A DNA stretch of 64,000 nucleotides from Chitinophaga agri (GCF_010093065.1 NZ_CP048113.1:7334001-7398000), one strand, 5' to 3'; shown: positions 9,052 to 17,776, counted from the stretch's first letter. Translations and numbers: made by a program. The notes: generated by a model from the letters alone, not told the origin.

Positions 9052-9771
9052 TTATGCTGTCACTGGCAGTTTACTTTCCAGGTGTCTGATCACAAATGAT
9101 TTGATCTGTGTATAGGCATCATCTCTGGCTTCTGCATAAGAGATGTTATACTTCCGCGTAATGGTCTGCATCTCTGCCGGGAATCTTTCCAGTAATTTAT
9201 CATAGTAGACATCCAGCTCTTCCTTGTTGGGTAGTTCATAACCAATTTGTAACTGGAACCGTCTTAACAGTGCCTTATCGATGATATGCGCATGGTTGGT
9301 AGCAGCGATCAGTAATGCTTTTTCCGGGAAATAGTCGATCAACTGTATCATAGTATTCACCAGCCTTCTCATTTCCCCCACGTCTTTGTCGTCGTTTCCA
9401 CGGGCCTTACCTACCTGGTCAAATTCATCCAGGAATAGCACGGCTCTGTCCCTTGTGGCCTTATCGAATACCTGTTTGATATTCTGAGAGGTTTCCCCGA
9501 TGCGTGCGGACACAATACTACTCAGGTCGAGGATCAGGAGCGTCCTGTTCAATGCCTTTGCGATGGCTTTGGCAGTTGTTGTCTTCCCGCAACCGGAACT
9601 ACCATGCAGCAGCAGTTTATTATTGACAGGCAATCCGAACTTATGCAGTTCTTCTATGTGGAAGTGTTCTTTGATCAGCTGCTCAATTTTTGTTTTGTTG
9701 TCATGACTTAACAACACATCACTCAATGATACCTGCTCTCTGTCGTTTATAATAAAATCGGCGACGTTCAT
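9052..9771 (-). CDS. AAA-family ATPase, single domain
   Basis: A 239-residue AAA ATPase. The Walker A motif GSSGCGKT lies at residues 57-64, Walker B VLFLDE at 111-116, sensor 1 as AATN near 163-166, and a RRF arginine-finger-like motif follows within LLRRFQLQIG. It is short for a AAA protein: about 45 residues precede Walker A and there is no substrate or protease domain, so it probably works with a partner. Relatives are sometimes encoded beside a subtilisin-like S8 protease, but none is seen here. There is no signal peptide, so it should be cytoplasmic. The gene is the last on the minus strand before the convergent SusD gene. Confidence 0.9.
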   Translation of the reverse strand: MNVADFIINDREQVSLSDVLLSHDNKTKIEQLIKEHFHIEELHKFGLPVNNKLLLHGSSGCGKTTTAKAIAKALNRTLLILDLSSIVSARIGETSQNIKQVFDKATRDRAVLFLDEFDQVGKARGNDDKDVGEMRRLVNTMIQLIDYFPEKALLIAATNHAHIIDKALLRRFQLQIGYELPNKEELDVYYDKLLERFPAEMQTITRKYNISYAEARDDAYTQIKSFVIRHLESKLPVTA

Positions 9772-9900
9772 CTGTACTTACCTGTTTTATATATGATGGA
9801 GGTAGCAGACCAGCGATCTGCTGCCTTTGCGGATGTAAAATTAAAAAGGAAATGAGTATCCTGCCAGGGCCAAAAGGCATAAAAGCAGGTAGTCCAGCCT

Positions 9901-10407
9901 TTATTGATTAAAAGCCAGTCTGCTCTTCATTTCTTCCACTACATTATAGATGATCGGACAACGGCCATAATGGGAAAGTGTGGCGAAAAGCCTTCTGTTG
10001 AACTTTGGCATATGCAGACCCGGAAACTCCCTGCACTCTGAGAAACGCTGTTCGTAGATAGTACAGCAGTTATTCTTCAGAAAGTGGCATGGGATCGTAT
10101 TCATGATCATCATGCTGTCATTGGAGCCGGTTTCGATGTACGCCCCCTTTACGTCGGCTTCCGTCCGGTCCAGGTGTGTGGCCAGCCGGGTCAGTTCCTC
10201 TGCAGTTACGTTGATCATCAGGGAGCGGCAGCAGTTGCCACAGGCTGTACAATCTATCTGAGGCGTGACAATAGCATCCAGCTCCTGTACCAGCGCATCG
10301 ATCTCATCTGCATCTTTTGATTGCAGAAATGTTCTGAATGCCTGATTCTCAGCTTCCTTCTCCTGGCCGATGGCCGCAATTTCCGTAAGTGTGGTAATGA
10401 TTTTCAA
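9901..10407 (-). CDS. YkgJ-family cysteine cluster protein
   Basis: A 168-residue cytoplasmic protein with the family's signature cysteine cluster CTACGNCC (Cys53, 56, 59, 60) and a second group in FLKNNCCTIYEQRFSECREFP (shown here in part). The family (formerly UPF0153) is thought to bind zinc or an Fe-S cluster; its function is unsettled. The spacing between the two cysteine groups and the overall length fit the family. It lies 37 bp downstream of the HAD phosphatase gene on the same strand and may be co-transcribed with it. Confidence 0.88.
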   Translation of the reverse strand: MKIITTLTEIAAIGQEKEAENQAFRTFLQSKDADEIDALVQELDAIVTPQIDCTACGNCCRSLMINVTAEELTRLATHLDRTEADVKGAYIETGSNDSMMIMNTIPCHFLKNNCCTIYEQRFSECREFPGLHMPKFNRRLFATLSHYGRCPIIYNVVEEMKSRLAFNQ

Positions 10408-10444
10408 GCCGCAAAGGTACGTAAATAACTACTGTCCGCACCGG

Positions 10445-11143
10445 CTAAAATGCCATTGTCAGGGGTAAGATGTCTGAAATGCCCTGAATGGTAAAGTCTG
10501 GCTTTAGTTCTTCACAGATCGCCGGATGTCCATAACCATAAGCCGCCCAGCAGGAGCGGATGCCGCAGTTGCTCGCAAAAAGTATATCGGCATGGGTATC
10601 ACCAGTCATTAAGACCTCCCGGCCATCTTTTATATTAAATTGCTTTTTAATGACAGCCTCATACATCATGGTGTCAGGCTTGGGCTTCAGTTGCAGCTCC
10701 GGCATGACGCCTTCTGCCATGATCAGGTCCGTGAGTGCATGGAGTCCGTGGGACTGTAATGATTGCTCCACCGCTGCAACCCCCTTATTACTCAATACAA
10801 TGACCGTCTTGCCTGCTGCCTTCAGCTGTTGAAAGACGGTCAGGGCGCCATCAAACAGGACCGTCAGCCGGGGATCGTGCTCCATATATAGCCGGCGGTA
10901 GGCCTTTACCAGGACGTCCGTATCTGCCGTTGTCACTTGTGCTGCATCCGGGTGTAGTACCCTGAGTGTTTCGTGCAGGTTGATACCTGTGCTGACGGCC
11001 TTCAGGATCGCAGCTTCTTCCGGTATTTTAACCCCGCTTTCTTCAAAAGCATGTTGCAGGGAATAGACAATAGTAGGAAGCGTGTTGCAGATAGTGCCGT
11101 CATAGTCAAACAGGTAGTAGTTGAATGGATGGGTGTTCGTCAT
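10445..11143 (-). CDS. HAD-superfamily hydrolase, phosphoglycolate phosphatase-like
   Basis: A 232-residue HAD phosphatase. Motif I is LFDYDGTICNT with nucleophile Asp13 and acid Asp15; motif II is the serine/threonine of VIVLSNKG; motif III is the lysine in LKPKPD; motif IV is MTGDTHADI. The helical cap between motifs I and II fits the Gph/PGP-like subfamily (C1 cap). The likely reaction is dephosphorylation of a small phosphorylated metabolite such as 2-phosphoglycolate, but substrate cannot be fixed from sequence. The start at 11143 places the nucleophile at the expected distance from the N-terminus. It precedes the YkgJ-like gene by 37 bp. Confidence 0.9.
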   Translation of the reverse strand: MTNTHPFNYYLFDYDGTICNTLPTIVYSLQHAFEESGVKIPEEAAILKAVSTGINLHETLRVLHPDAAQVTTADTDVLVKAYRRLYMEHDPRLTVLFDGALTVFQQLKAAGKTVIVLSNKGVAAVEQSLQSHGLHALTDLIMAEGVMPELQLKPKPDTMMYEAVIKKQFNIKDGREVLMTGDTHADILFASNCGIRSCWAAYGYGHPAICEELKPDFTIQGISDILPLTMAF

Positions 11144-11308
11144 GGTTCCGTTTGATGGTGAAATATGCGCCCAAAATTACCGAAATAGGACATACCTGCC
11201 ATTTTGGAAGGATTTTATCTGCTGCCCTTACTCCCCTGATACCCGGCAGCTCTCCGCCTTCGACCTGGCCAGTGTGGAATACCTGCATATTCAACTGTCT
11301 GCTACGCA

Positions 11309-11506
11309 TCATAACATTCGTCTCAGTCTTATACGCACATACTGTTGCAGGAGGACCGGATACGCATTAAATATAACATTACACACGATCATCACCGGCA
11401 TCCATCGCCATTGATAGCTCAGCGCATGTCCCGTGAGGAGCAGCATTACCAGCAGTAAGCCATAGTGGGGGGCCGGCATCAGGCAAAGAGGGGCACAAAT
11501 AACTAC
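11309..11506 (-). pseudogene. Possible remnant of a membrane acyltransferase C-terminus
   Basis: The minus frame from about 11506 to the stop at 11309 encodes two hydrophobic segments followed by CNVIFNAYPVLLQQYVRIRL and a basic end. The N-x-YP-x3-Q-x-Y-x-R-x-R-L pattern resembles the C-terminus of glycosyl-4,4'-diaponeurosporenoate acyltransferase (CrtO-type) proteins as I recall them. Upstream of about 11506 the frame runs antisense through the CPCC gene and has no such similarity, so at most a C-terminal fragment remains. It could also be chance. The rest of the 11144-11544 gap shows nothing recognisable. Confidence 0.35.
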
Positions 11507-11544
11507 TTTGTTGCTTTTCCGGGAATGGAATACCTTTAGTCCAT

Positions 11545-12033
11545 ATGAACGATGCCGAAATATTAGCCGCTTTCCATGCCAGGAGGTACCATTACGATAC
11601 CTACCTGCAGGCCAACGATATCCAGCAGTATACCTGTCCGGGATGTGGTTTTCCATCGCTTAACGAGCGGGGAGGTTTTAACATATGTGATGTGTGTACC
11701 TGGGAAGATGATGGTCAGGATGACCATGCAGAGGGGCTGATAGCCGCATTGCGGGTGGAAGGTGTGCAAATATCCGGGCCTAACGGACAACTGTCTTTAA
11801 CAGACAACAGGATGAATATAGGACGGATACTGGAAACAAATACAGAACTGATCAACGGTGAGATAGATTTTGATGTGGCCAGGGTGTTGCAAACACTGGA
11901 TTTCTACCGGCAGCGCAAAGTGGAGATAGAAGGAAGAATGACAGGAGAGGAATCTTTGCAGGACCATATTCTCCTGGAATGGAAGGAGGTAAAGAAGGAT
12001 TTGCAGATGGCATTGATAGTGCCAAAAGAATAA
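11545..12033 (+). CDS. CPCC-family cysteine-rich zinc-ribbon-like protein
   Basis: A 162-residue cytoplasmic protein whose N-terminal part has the CPCC-family pattern: YTCPGCGFPSLNERGGFNIC followed by CTWEDDGQDD. Cys31, 34, 48 and 51 make two CxxC pairs likely to bind zinc; the first pair is CPGC rather than the more usual CPCC. The C-terminal two thirds are helical and less conserved. The family is common in bacteria, often near toxin or immunity genes, and has no assigned function. Here it stands alone between convergent or divergent neighbours and is followed by a strong hairpin terminator. Confidence 0.87.
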   Translation: MNDAEILAAFHARRYHYDTYLQANDIQQYTCPGCGFPSLNERGGFNICDVCTWEDDGQDDHAEGLIAALRVEGVQISGPNGQLSLTDNRMNIGRILETNTELINGEIDFDVARVLQTLDFYRQRKVEIEGRMTGEESLQDHILLEWKEVKKDLQMALIVPKE

Positions 12034-12054
12034 AATAGTTAAAATAATGTAGTG

Positions 12055-12090
12055 CAGCAGCCTTCAGATGTAAAGATCTGAAGGCTGTTG
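12055..12090 (+). terminator. Hairpin terminator, CCTTCAGA family
   Basis: CAGCCTTCAGAT (12058-12069) pairs perfectly with ATCTGAAGGCTG (12076-12087); three further pairs, one of them G-U, extend the stem to 12055 and 12090. The loop is 6 nt. It follows the CPCC gene by 22 bp. The same stem core recurs at 25971, 35856, 41475, 42779 and 57461. Confidence 0.8.
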
Positions 12091-12293
12091 TCATTATACA
12101 GATAAGGTACAGGTCATCGTCTGTTATGGAATGCTCCTGCCTTATCTCAGTGCTCTTTTTCCGGGTCGGTCAATGAGACTTTCGCCCCGATATGGAGGAG
12201 CCGTGTACCAAACATCCGGTAGTGTTTTTGCGTACAACCAGGAATAAAATGACGCTTTTAGTAACAGCACAAAAACGCTGCGGGGGGGTAAAA

Positions 12294-12359
12294 AGTAAGA
12301 AGCGCATAAGGGAATGGTAAGAGACAGGTAAGAGCGCGGTAAGAAACTGGTAAGAAATG
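12294..12359 (+). repeat. Array of 11-bp direct repeats (GGTAAGA core)
   Basis: GGTAAGA occurs at 12316, 12327, 12338 and 12349, exactly 11 bp apart, and degenerate units in the same register lie at 12294 (AGTAAGA) and 12305 (CATAAGG). The spacers are G/A/C-rich and variable. It is not within any gene, and ends about 100 bp before the small membrane-protein gene at 12462. An 11-bp period places each unit on nearly the same face of the helix, as expected for cooperative binding of a regulator. The surrounding gap 12091-12461 shows nothing else recognisable. Confidence 0.7.
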
Positions 12360-12461
12360 AGATAAAAAGTAATTTTTTTGTTAAATAGTCCCCCTAAAGT
12401 GGCTACTGGTTTGTAGAAGATGTTGTCAGGCTATAATTTTGTGTCTGAAGAAATAGTGAAC

Positions 12462-12791
12462 ATGTCAAAGCATTTGTCAATTAAGGGGGTCATATGGATA
12501 CTGCTCATTACAGTGTTTGCTGTAAAGTCATGTGATTTCTTTATTCACTATGGTAGTAGTTTTAAAGCATACGATATAGAGAATGCCGGCGATGAAGCGC
12601 CCACTCCTGATAAAGGTGAAGATTGTTTTAAGAGTGTCAAGAAGATCTTTTCATACTTTGGGGATGACATCCTGTCAAATATAAACTGGGCAGCACCGCT
12701 GTCAACTCAATGGTGCGTCTATAGTTTTTTCATTTTTAAGGAACCGCTCAGAGACGTACTGACACCACCTCCTAACCACCATACTGCCTGA
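12462..12791 (+). CDS. Small membrane-anchored protein, unknown
   Basis: The preferred start at 12462 gives 109 residues beginning MSKHLSIKGVIWILLITVFA; the frame is open 14 codons further to 12420. A single hydrophobic segment near the N-terminus could be a signal anchor or a lipoprotein signal, since a cysteine follows at VKSC. The rest is soluble, with a proline-rich end (LTPPPNHHTA). No family is recognised. The gene follows the 11-bp repeat array and precedes the exporter operon by 229 bp, with a 22-bp tandem repeat between, so a link to that operon is possible but not shown. Coding status rests on frame length and sensible signal-like N-terminus. Confidence 0.55.
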   Translation: MSKHLSIKGVIWILLITVFAVKSCDFFIHYGSSFKAYDIENAGDEAPTPDKGEDCFKSVKKIFSYFGDDILSNINWAAPLSTQWCVYSFFIFKEPLRDVLTPPPNHHTA

Positions 12792-12879
12792 TATTACTCA
12801 CACTGACCTTAGGCGTTTTCTGTGCGCAGGGCAGATCCGTTTTTTTATATCACACTATACTGAGTTTGTCCGGTACATG

Positions 12880-12923
12880 ACTTATGTGTATGTACGGTTG
12901 AACTTATGTGTCTGTGCGGTTGA
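12880..12923 (+). repeat. Tandem pair of 22-bp repeats upstream of exporter operon
   Basis: Two adjacent 22-bp units, 12880-12901 and 12902-12923, both of the form acttatgtgt-n-tgt-n-cggttga, differ at two positions only. They lie about 100 bp before the ABC membrane protein gene, in a place suited to an operator. No protein is known to bind them. Confidence 0.7.
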
Positions 12924-13020
12924 TTGTCTTGTGTGCCTACTCATTTTTAGCAAACGTATTCAGGCAGTGACCTGGTTACTGTAACTGATTTCATTTATTA
13001 CCTCATATCAATATCTTTTT

Positions 13021-14013
13021 ATGAAGAAAAAGAAGCATGCAGACGCTCCTTCGCCGTGGCAAAGGCTGGTGAGTTTATTGCATCATGAACGCGGCTCTAT
13101 TAACTATATTTTTATTTATGCTGTACTGATAGGTGCGATCGGACTGACGCTTCCGCTGGGAACAACAGCGGTTTACAATCTGTTGTCCAACGGTTCCATG
13201 TATAGCTCTACCTATATATTGATCGCTGTCGTACTGATAGGTGTAGTCATTGTCGGCGCATTGCTGATCGGCCAGTTAACTCTGGTAGAATACCTGGAGC
13301 AGAAGATATTTACAAAAGCCTCCATGGAATTTGCATACCGTCTGCCGCGTATTAAGAAAGAAGAACTGGAGGGCGAACATCCACCTGAACTGGTGAACCG
13401 TTTCTTTGATATTCTCACCATTCAGAAAGGTTTAACCAAACTGCTGGTAGATATCGTTGCCGCCTCTGTACAGATATTTTTCAGTGCTATCCTGCTTTCT
13501 TTTTATCACCCGGTATTCATGGCGGTAGGACTTTTCGCTATTCTCGCCATCGGACTGGTGATCCTGTTGTATTACAAACAAGGGGTACAGACCAGCATGG
13601 AGGAATCAGGTCATAAGTATGAACTGGTCGCTCACCTGGAAGAAGTAGCCGGTGACCTGGACAAATACCGTGGCAATCCGGACATGATGAACCAGGTGGT
13701 AAGGACGTCCGACGTTATCACCGCAAGGTACCTGTCTGCACGTAATGATCATTTCAGTGTGTTAAGAAAGTTCTTCATCAGCTCTGTGGCCGTGCGCACT
13801 ATTCTAATGGGTGGACTGTTGCTGCTGGGTAGCTACTTCGTGGTGGAAAGGCAAATGACTTTCGGACAGTTTGTGGCTGCTGAAGTGATAGTCGTGCAGA
13901 TCAGCTATGCTGTAGAGAAACTGATGACGAATCTGAACACCATTTTTGACATGGTTACCGGCAGCGAGAAACTGGCTGTAGTAACTGATCTGGAATTAGA
14001 AGAGGAAAAATAA
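13021..14013 (+). CDS. ABC exporter membrane domain without ATPase
   Basis: A 330-residue protein made of an ABC type I exporter membrane domain only. Helices are visible at about 30-50, 62-88, 140-190 and 250-290, with the coupling-helix region SGHKYELVAHLEEVAGDLDKYRGNPDM typical of HlyB/LapB-like transporters (quoted here only to locate it, residues about 198-224). The protein stops at GSEKLAVVTDLELEEEK, where the nucleotide-binding domain would normally start; there is no Walker A, signature or Walker B motif in it or in the next two genes. It is the first gene of a three-gene unit with an HlyD adaptor and a TolC channel, starting 2 bp and 27 bp after the preceding stops. It may borrow an ATPase encoded elsewhere or act as a scaffold. 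Confidence 0.85.
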   Translation: MKKKKHADAPSPWQRLVSLLHHERGSINYIFIYAVLIGAIGLTLPLGTTAVYNLLSNGSMYSSTYILIAVVLIGVVIVGALLIGQLTLVEYLEQKIFTKASMEFAYRLPRIKKEELEGEHPPELVNRFFDILTIQKGLTKLLVDIVAASVQIFFSAILLSFYHPVFMAVGLFAILAIGLVILLYYKQGVQTSMEESGHKYELVAHLEEVAGDLDKYRGNPDMMNQVVRTSDVITARYLSARNDHFSVLRKFFISSVAVRTILMGGLLLLGSYFVVERQMTFGQFVAAEVIVVQISYAVEKLMTNLNTIFDMVTGSEKLAVVTDLELEEEK

Positions 14014-14015
14014 CA

Positions 14016-15383
14016 ATGACTAATCTAGCACATAATAAAGTACATCATACACAGATGGAGTCACTGTGTGTACAGTCCCATCAGGAGCTCATTAATATCA
14101 GGGCTTCACGTATACTTGGCAGGATCATTACGGTCCTCCTTATCATGTTCTTCATTATTCTCTTTTTGCCCTGGCGCCAGACTATTCCCGGCAGAGGTAC
14201 CGTTACCGCATTGACGCCGGAAGACCGTCCGCAAACCGTGCAGAACCAGATCGGTGGCCGCATAGAGCGCTGGGCGGTTCGTGAAGGACAGGAAGTGAAG
14301 AGGGGCGACACGATCCTGGTGATCTCTGAGACCAGTCAGTCGTACTTCGACCCCGAACTGCCTTTACGGCTGAATGAGCAGCTGGAAGCCAAGAAAGGAA
14401 GCGAATTGGCGGCTATACAAAAGATGGAAGCCACCAATGCACAGATCAGCGCTTTGAACAGCGGTTTGCAGTATCAGTTGCAGGCGGCCGAGAACAAGGT
14501 CCGCCAGTCTGAAAACTATGTCAGGATAGACAGTGCCGACCTGGTGGCGGTGCAGAATTTATATGAGACCTCCAAAGCCCGTTTACAGCGTTATGAGGCC
14601 GGCTATCAGAACGGCTTATTCTCACTCACGGATATAGAGACCCGTCGTTTGAAACTGCAGGAAGATAATGCGAAAGTGATCGGTCAGCAGAGTAAGCTGA
14701 ATAACTCAAAGCAGGCATTGCTGAACGCCCGCATAGATCTGGATAATATCAGGGCCAAGTACCAGGAATCGCTGGCGAAAGCACAGTCAGATATGAGTTC
14801 TGCATTGTCCAGCCGTGCCAGTGTAAAGGGCGAGATCGCCAAGCTGCGCAATGATATTTCCAATATCACTATCAGACGTGGTCTTTACATAGTACGTGCA
14901 CCACAGGACGGCTATGTTGTTAAAACACTGAAGGCGGGTATTGGTGAGAACATTAAGGAAGGCGAATCTATTGCTACACTGCAGCCACTGCATCCGCAGG
15001 TAGGGGTCGAACTGTATGTTAACGCTATGGACGTACCGTTGATCCTGGATACGAGCGACGTACGTCTTCAGTTTGAAGGATGGCCGTCAGTGCAGTTCTC
15101 CGGATGGCCGTCAGTAGCCGTAGGAACCTTTGCAGGTAAAGTATGGACCATTGACCGCGTAAGCAGTAAAGGTGGTAAATACCGCGTGTTGATCAAACCG
15201 GCTGTACCCGTTCCTGTAAATGATGAGCCATGGCCGGTTCAGCTCAGACAGGGGTCAGGTGTGTATGGCCGTATCATTCTTCGTTCCGTACCACTATGGT
15301 ATGAGATCTGGCGACAACTGAACGGTTTCCCGCCAAGTCTGGAAGAGGAACCTTCGGAGAAGATGACCGATGGTAAGAAATAG
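14016..15383 (+). CDS. HlyD-family periplasmic adaptor protein
   Basis: A 455-residue membrane-fusion protein. One membrane helix lies near residues 35-55 (ILGRIITVLLIMFFIILFLP); it is followed by the first half of a biotinyl-lipoyl domain (RIERWAVREGQEVKRGDTIL), a long alpha-helical hairpin from about 110 to 290 with coiled-coil character, the second lipoyl half (YIVRAPQDGYVVKTLKAGIG) and beta-barrel domains. The family bridges an inner-membrane ABC exporter to a TolC channel for one-step export of proteins or peptides. The start is 2 bp after the stop of the ABC membrane gene, so translation is probably coupled. Cargo is not identifiable in the window. A duplicated FEGWPSVQFSGWPSV segment near residue 350 is notable. 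Confidence 0.93.
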   Translation: MTNLAHNKVHHTQMESLCVQSHQELINIRASRILGRIITVLLIMFFIILFLPWRQTIPGRGTVTALTPEDRPQTVQNQIGGRIERWAVREGQEVKRGDTILVISETSQSYFDPELPLRLNEQLEAKKGSELAAIQKMEATNAQISALNSGLQYQLQAAENKVRQSENYVRIDSADLVAVQNLYETSKARLQRYEAGYQNGLFSLTDIETRRLKLQEDNAKVIGQQSKLNNSKQALLNARIDLDNIRAKYQESLAKAQSDMSSALSSRASVKGEIAKLRNDISNITIRRGLYIVRAPQDGYVVKTLKAGIGENIKEGESIATLQPLHPQVGVELYVNAMDVPLILDTSDVRLQFEGWPSVQFSGWPSVAVGTFAGKVWTIDRVSSKGGKYRVLIKPAVPVPVNDEPWPVQLRQGSGVYGRIILRSVPLWYEIWRQLNGFPPSLEEEPSEKMTDGKK

Positions 15384-15410
15384 TTAAGACGGTAAAATTA
15401 TTTATATAAC

Positions 15411-16871
15411 ATGATGATGAGATTAAGACGTTATATAGCTGCCAGTTTGTTCGTGTTACTGTTGCCGGGCGTAAGCGTATTTGCGCAAACGCCACAGGCA
15501 GCGGATACGGGTAGGGTGTTTTCGCTGGAAGACCTGGAAGCAATTGTTTTCAGTCATCATCCTATTGTGAAACAGGCCGCATTATTAAGCGAAGCTGCAA
15601 GGGCTAACGTATTACAGTCGCTGGGATATTTTGATCCTGCACTGAAGGCCGCATTTGCACGTAAATTATTCGGGAATACAGAATATTATGATAACTGGGG
15701 TGGAGAACTGAAAGTACCATTATATGTGGCAGGTGCCGATCTGAAGGTCGGTTATGACCGCAATGTCGGCCCTTATACAGCGCCACAGTATTATACAGGG
15801 AACACTGGTCTTACAGCAGTAGGATTAACCATACCGCTGGGTCAGGGGTTACTGATCGATGCACGACGCAGTACCCTGTGGCAGGCCAGGGCCATGGTGA
15901 ACTATGCAGAAGCAGATAAGGTGAAGCAGATCAACGGCGTATGGTTCAGTGCTGTGCAGGATTACTGGAACTGGTATTATGCCTACCGGGAATATATGCT
16001 GGTGAAAGAAGGGGTAGACCTGGCCATGAAGCGCTTCCAGGCGGTGAGGAATCAGACGCTCCTGGGAGACAAGCCACCTATTGACTCCATAGAGGCAGGT
16101 ATTATCGTACAGGAAAGGGAGATCCAGCTGACAAAAAGTGTGATTGAATTACAGAACGCCATGCTCGTCTTGTCCAACCACTTATGGAATGAGAATGGCA
16201 ATCCGCTGGAACTGCCTACGAACGCCGTCCCTCAGCAGGTAGACCAGAACCTCGCACTGCCTAACAGGGAGCTGCTGGATGCGTTATTAGGTCAGGCAGA
16301 TAAGAGACATCCGGAACTGGTGAAGCTGCGCGCCAAGGGGGACCAGCTGGATATTGAACGCCGTTACAGACAGGAGACACTGAAGCCCAAGGTGAATGTC
16401 AGCGGGGCATTATTATCCAGAAGAAGGGACTTCAGCACACATGTACCGGAGTATTATGACTTTAACTGGAATAACTACAAGATAGGGGTAGAGGTGGCCT
16501 TTCCGTTGTTCCTGCGTGCAGAGCGTGGTAAACTGAAGGAAGTGAAGATCAAGCAGCAGCAGTTAGACTATGACCTGATACAATCAGGCCGTGAGATCGG
16601 TAATAACATTACGGCGTCCTATAATAGTCTTACTGCCTATAAGTCCCAGATGACGGTGCAGATCCAGAGTATTAATAATCAGCAGTTACTACTGACAGGT
16701 GAGTTGCAGAAATTCGATCTGGGAGAAAGTACCCTCTTCCTCATCAATAGCCGCGAGAGTAAACTGATCGATATGAAGATCAAGCGGGAAAGCATTATCT
16801 CGGGTTATCAGAAAAAGCTGGCAGAGCTGTACTACAAAGCGGGTACAAGACAAAACCAGCCTAACTTATAA
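15411..16871 (+). CDS. TolC-family outer membrane efflux protein
   Basis: A 486-residue outer-membrane factor with a signal peptide (ending VSVFAQ near residue 25). Two outer-membrane efflux repeats, each rich in long amphipathic helices, are visible at about 40-250 and 270-475. It would form the trimeric channel joined to the HlyD-type adaptor encoded 27 bp upstream, and so complete a type I secretion-like exporter. The final gene of the operon, it is followed by a good terminator hairpin at 16908. Confidence 0.92.
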   Translation: MMMRLRRYIAASLFVLLLPGVSVFAQTPQAADTGRVFSLEDLEAIVFSHHPIVKQAALLSEAARANVLQSLGYFDPALKAAFARKLFGNTEYYDNWGGELKVPLYVAGADLKVGYDRNVGPYTAPQYYTGNTGLTAVGLTIPLGQGLLIDARRSTLWQARAMVNYAEADKVKQINGVWFSAVQDYWNWYYAYREYMLVKEGVDLAMKRFQAVRNQTLLGDKPPIDSIEAGIIVQEREIQLTKSVIELQNAMLVLSNHLWNENGNPLELPTNAVPQQVDQNLALPNRELLDALLGQADKRHPELVKLRAKGDQLDIERRYRQETLKPKVNVSGALLSRRRDFSTHVPEYYDFNWNNYKIGVEVAFPLFLRAERGKLKEVKIKQQQLDYDLIQSGREIGNNITASYNSLTAYKSQMTVQIQSINNQQLLLTGELQKFDLGESTLFLINSRESKLIDMKIKRESIISGYQKKLAELYYKAGTRQNQPNL

Positions 16872-16907
16872 ACAGATCAGTCAGCACAGCGAGCGATATT
16901 GTGTCAG

Positions 16908-16939
16908 CATCCCGGTTACGCGTGTAGCCGGGATGTTTT
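16908..16939 (+). terminator. Terminator of the exporter operon
   Basis: CATCCCGG (16908-16915) pairs with CCGGGATG (16928-16935), with an inner TAC/GTA extension and a small loop, followed by TTTT at 16936-16939. It lies 36 bp after the TolC-family stop. Confidence 0.8.
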
Positions 16940-17026
16940 GTTGATGTACTACTGTACCATACAGGTAAATACCGCTGATTTCCGGGAGTATTTTTATGTA
17001 GTACATTAGTATCTTTAGCGGTAAGA

Positions 17027-17776
17027 ATGCATCTAACTATGAAACTAAGAGCTGCTATAATTGCTTTGTTGTTACCGCTGGCCGCATTGGCCCAGGAAGA
17101 GAATACGGAAGAAACCTGGAAGCCAGCCAGTGCAGAGAGCCAGGCCTATCGTGAGTATAGGCTGAAAACTACCACTCCGCCCTATGGCCTTGCAAAGGTA
17201 AAAGCCCTGATCCAAAAGAACGCCTCCAGCGAGGAGGACTTTACGGTGATGCCTGCTAAAGACTATTTGTCGCTTACGCTCCGCGAGAAATTTACCTATC
17301 ATATGATCAATCCGGAATCATATAGCCAGAACTGTGATGTCGAACCTCCTATCCAGGATGAGCACAAAAAGATATTCGGTCATCTGCCAGACGTTTATGC
17401 TGAGCTTAACTGGAGTGAACGTCAGCGTGACTTCCTGCAGGCTAACAGGGACTCTGTAATGGCTATCATTAAGGAATCTGCTAACCGTAGTAAACGGCTG
17501 GGGCTCAACTATAAAATGGCACTGGTAGAGATCAATGCTGTTGAGATGGTGCCGTTCCTGGTGGAATTCTTCAAACGCGATCACAAAGATCTGGACATAC
17601 TTACGGTATTGATGGAGTTGATGGAACAGACGAAATATGAACCATTTATCAAATCAGCTTCCCATACCAAACTCTATAGTAAGAACAGTACCTATAACTC
17701 GTTCCTGGTGTTCAACCAGGCTAATGAAGACCTGATCATACAAAGGGCGATGGCTATGTATAACGCTGCCAACTAA
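17027..17776 (+). CDS. Secreted protein of unknown function, coupled to FGE-like gene
   Basis: A 249-residue protein with a signal peptide (LLLPLAALAQ, cleavage near residue 22; MKLRAAI at residue 5 is an alternative start). The mature part is mainly helical with no motif I recognise, and no transmembrane helix, so it should be periplasmic or extracellular. Its stop codon overlaps the next start in TAATG, so it is translationally coupled to the formylglycine-generating-enzyme-like protein, pointing to a shared function. A helical HEAT-like arrangement is possible from the pattern LLVEFFKRDHKDL-type repeats but cannot be proved by eye. Confidence 0.8.
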   Translation: MHLTMKLRAAIIALLLPLAALAQEENTEETWKPASAESQAYREYRLKTTTPPYGLAKVKALIQKNASSEEDFTVMPAKDYLSLTLREKFTYHMINPESYSQNCDVEPPIQDEHKKIFGHLPDVYAELNWSERQRDFLQANRDSVMAIIKESANRSKRLGLNYKMALVEINAVEMVPFLVEFFKRDHKDLDILTVLMELMEQTKYEPFIKSASHTKLYSKNSTYNSFLVFNQANEDLIIQRAMAMYNAAN

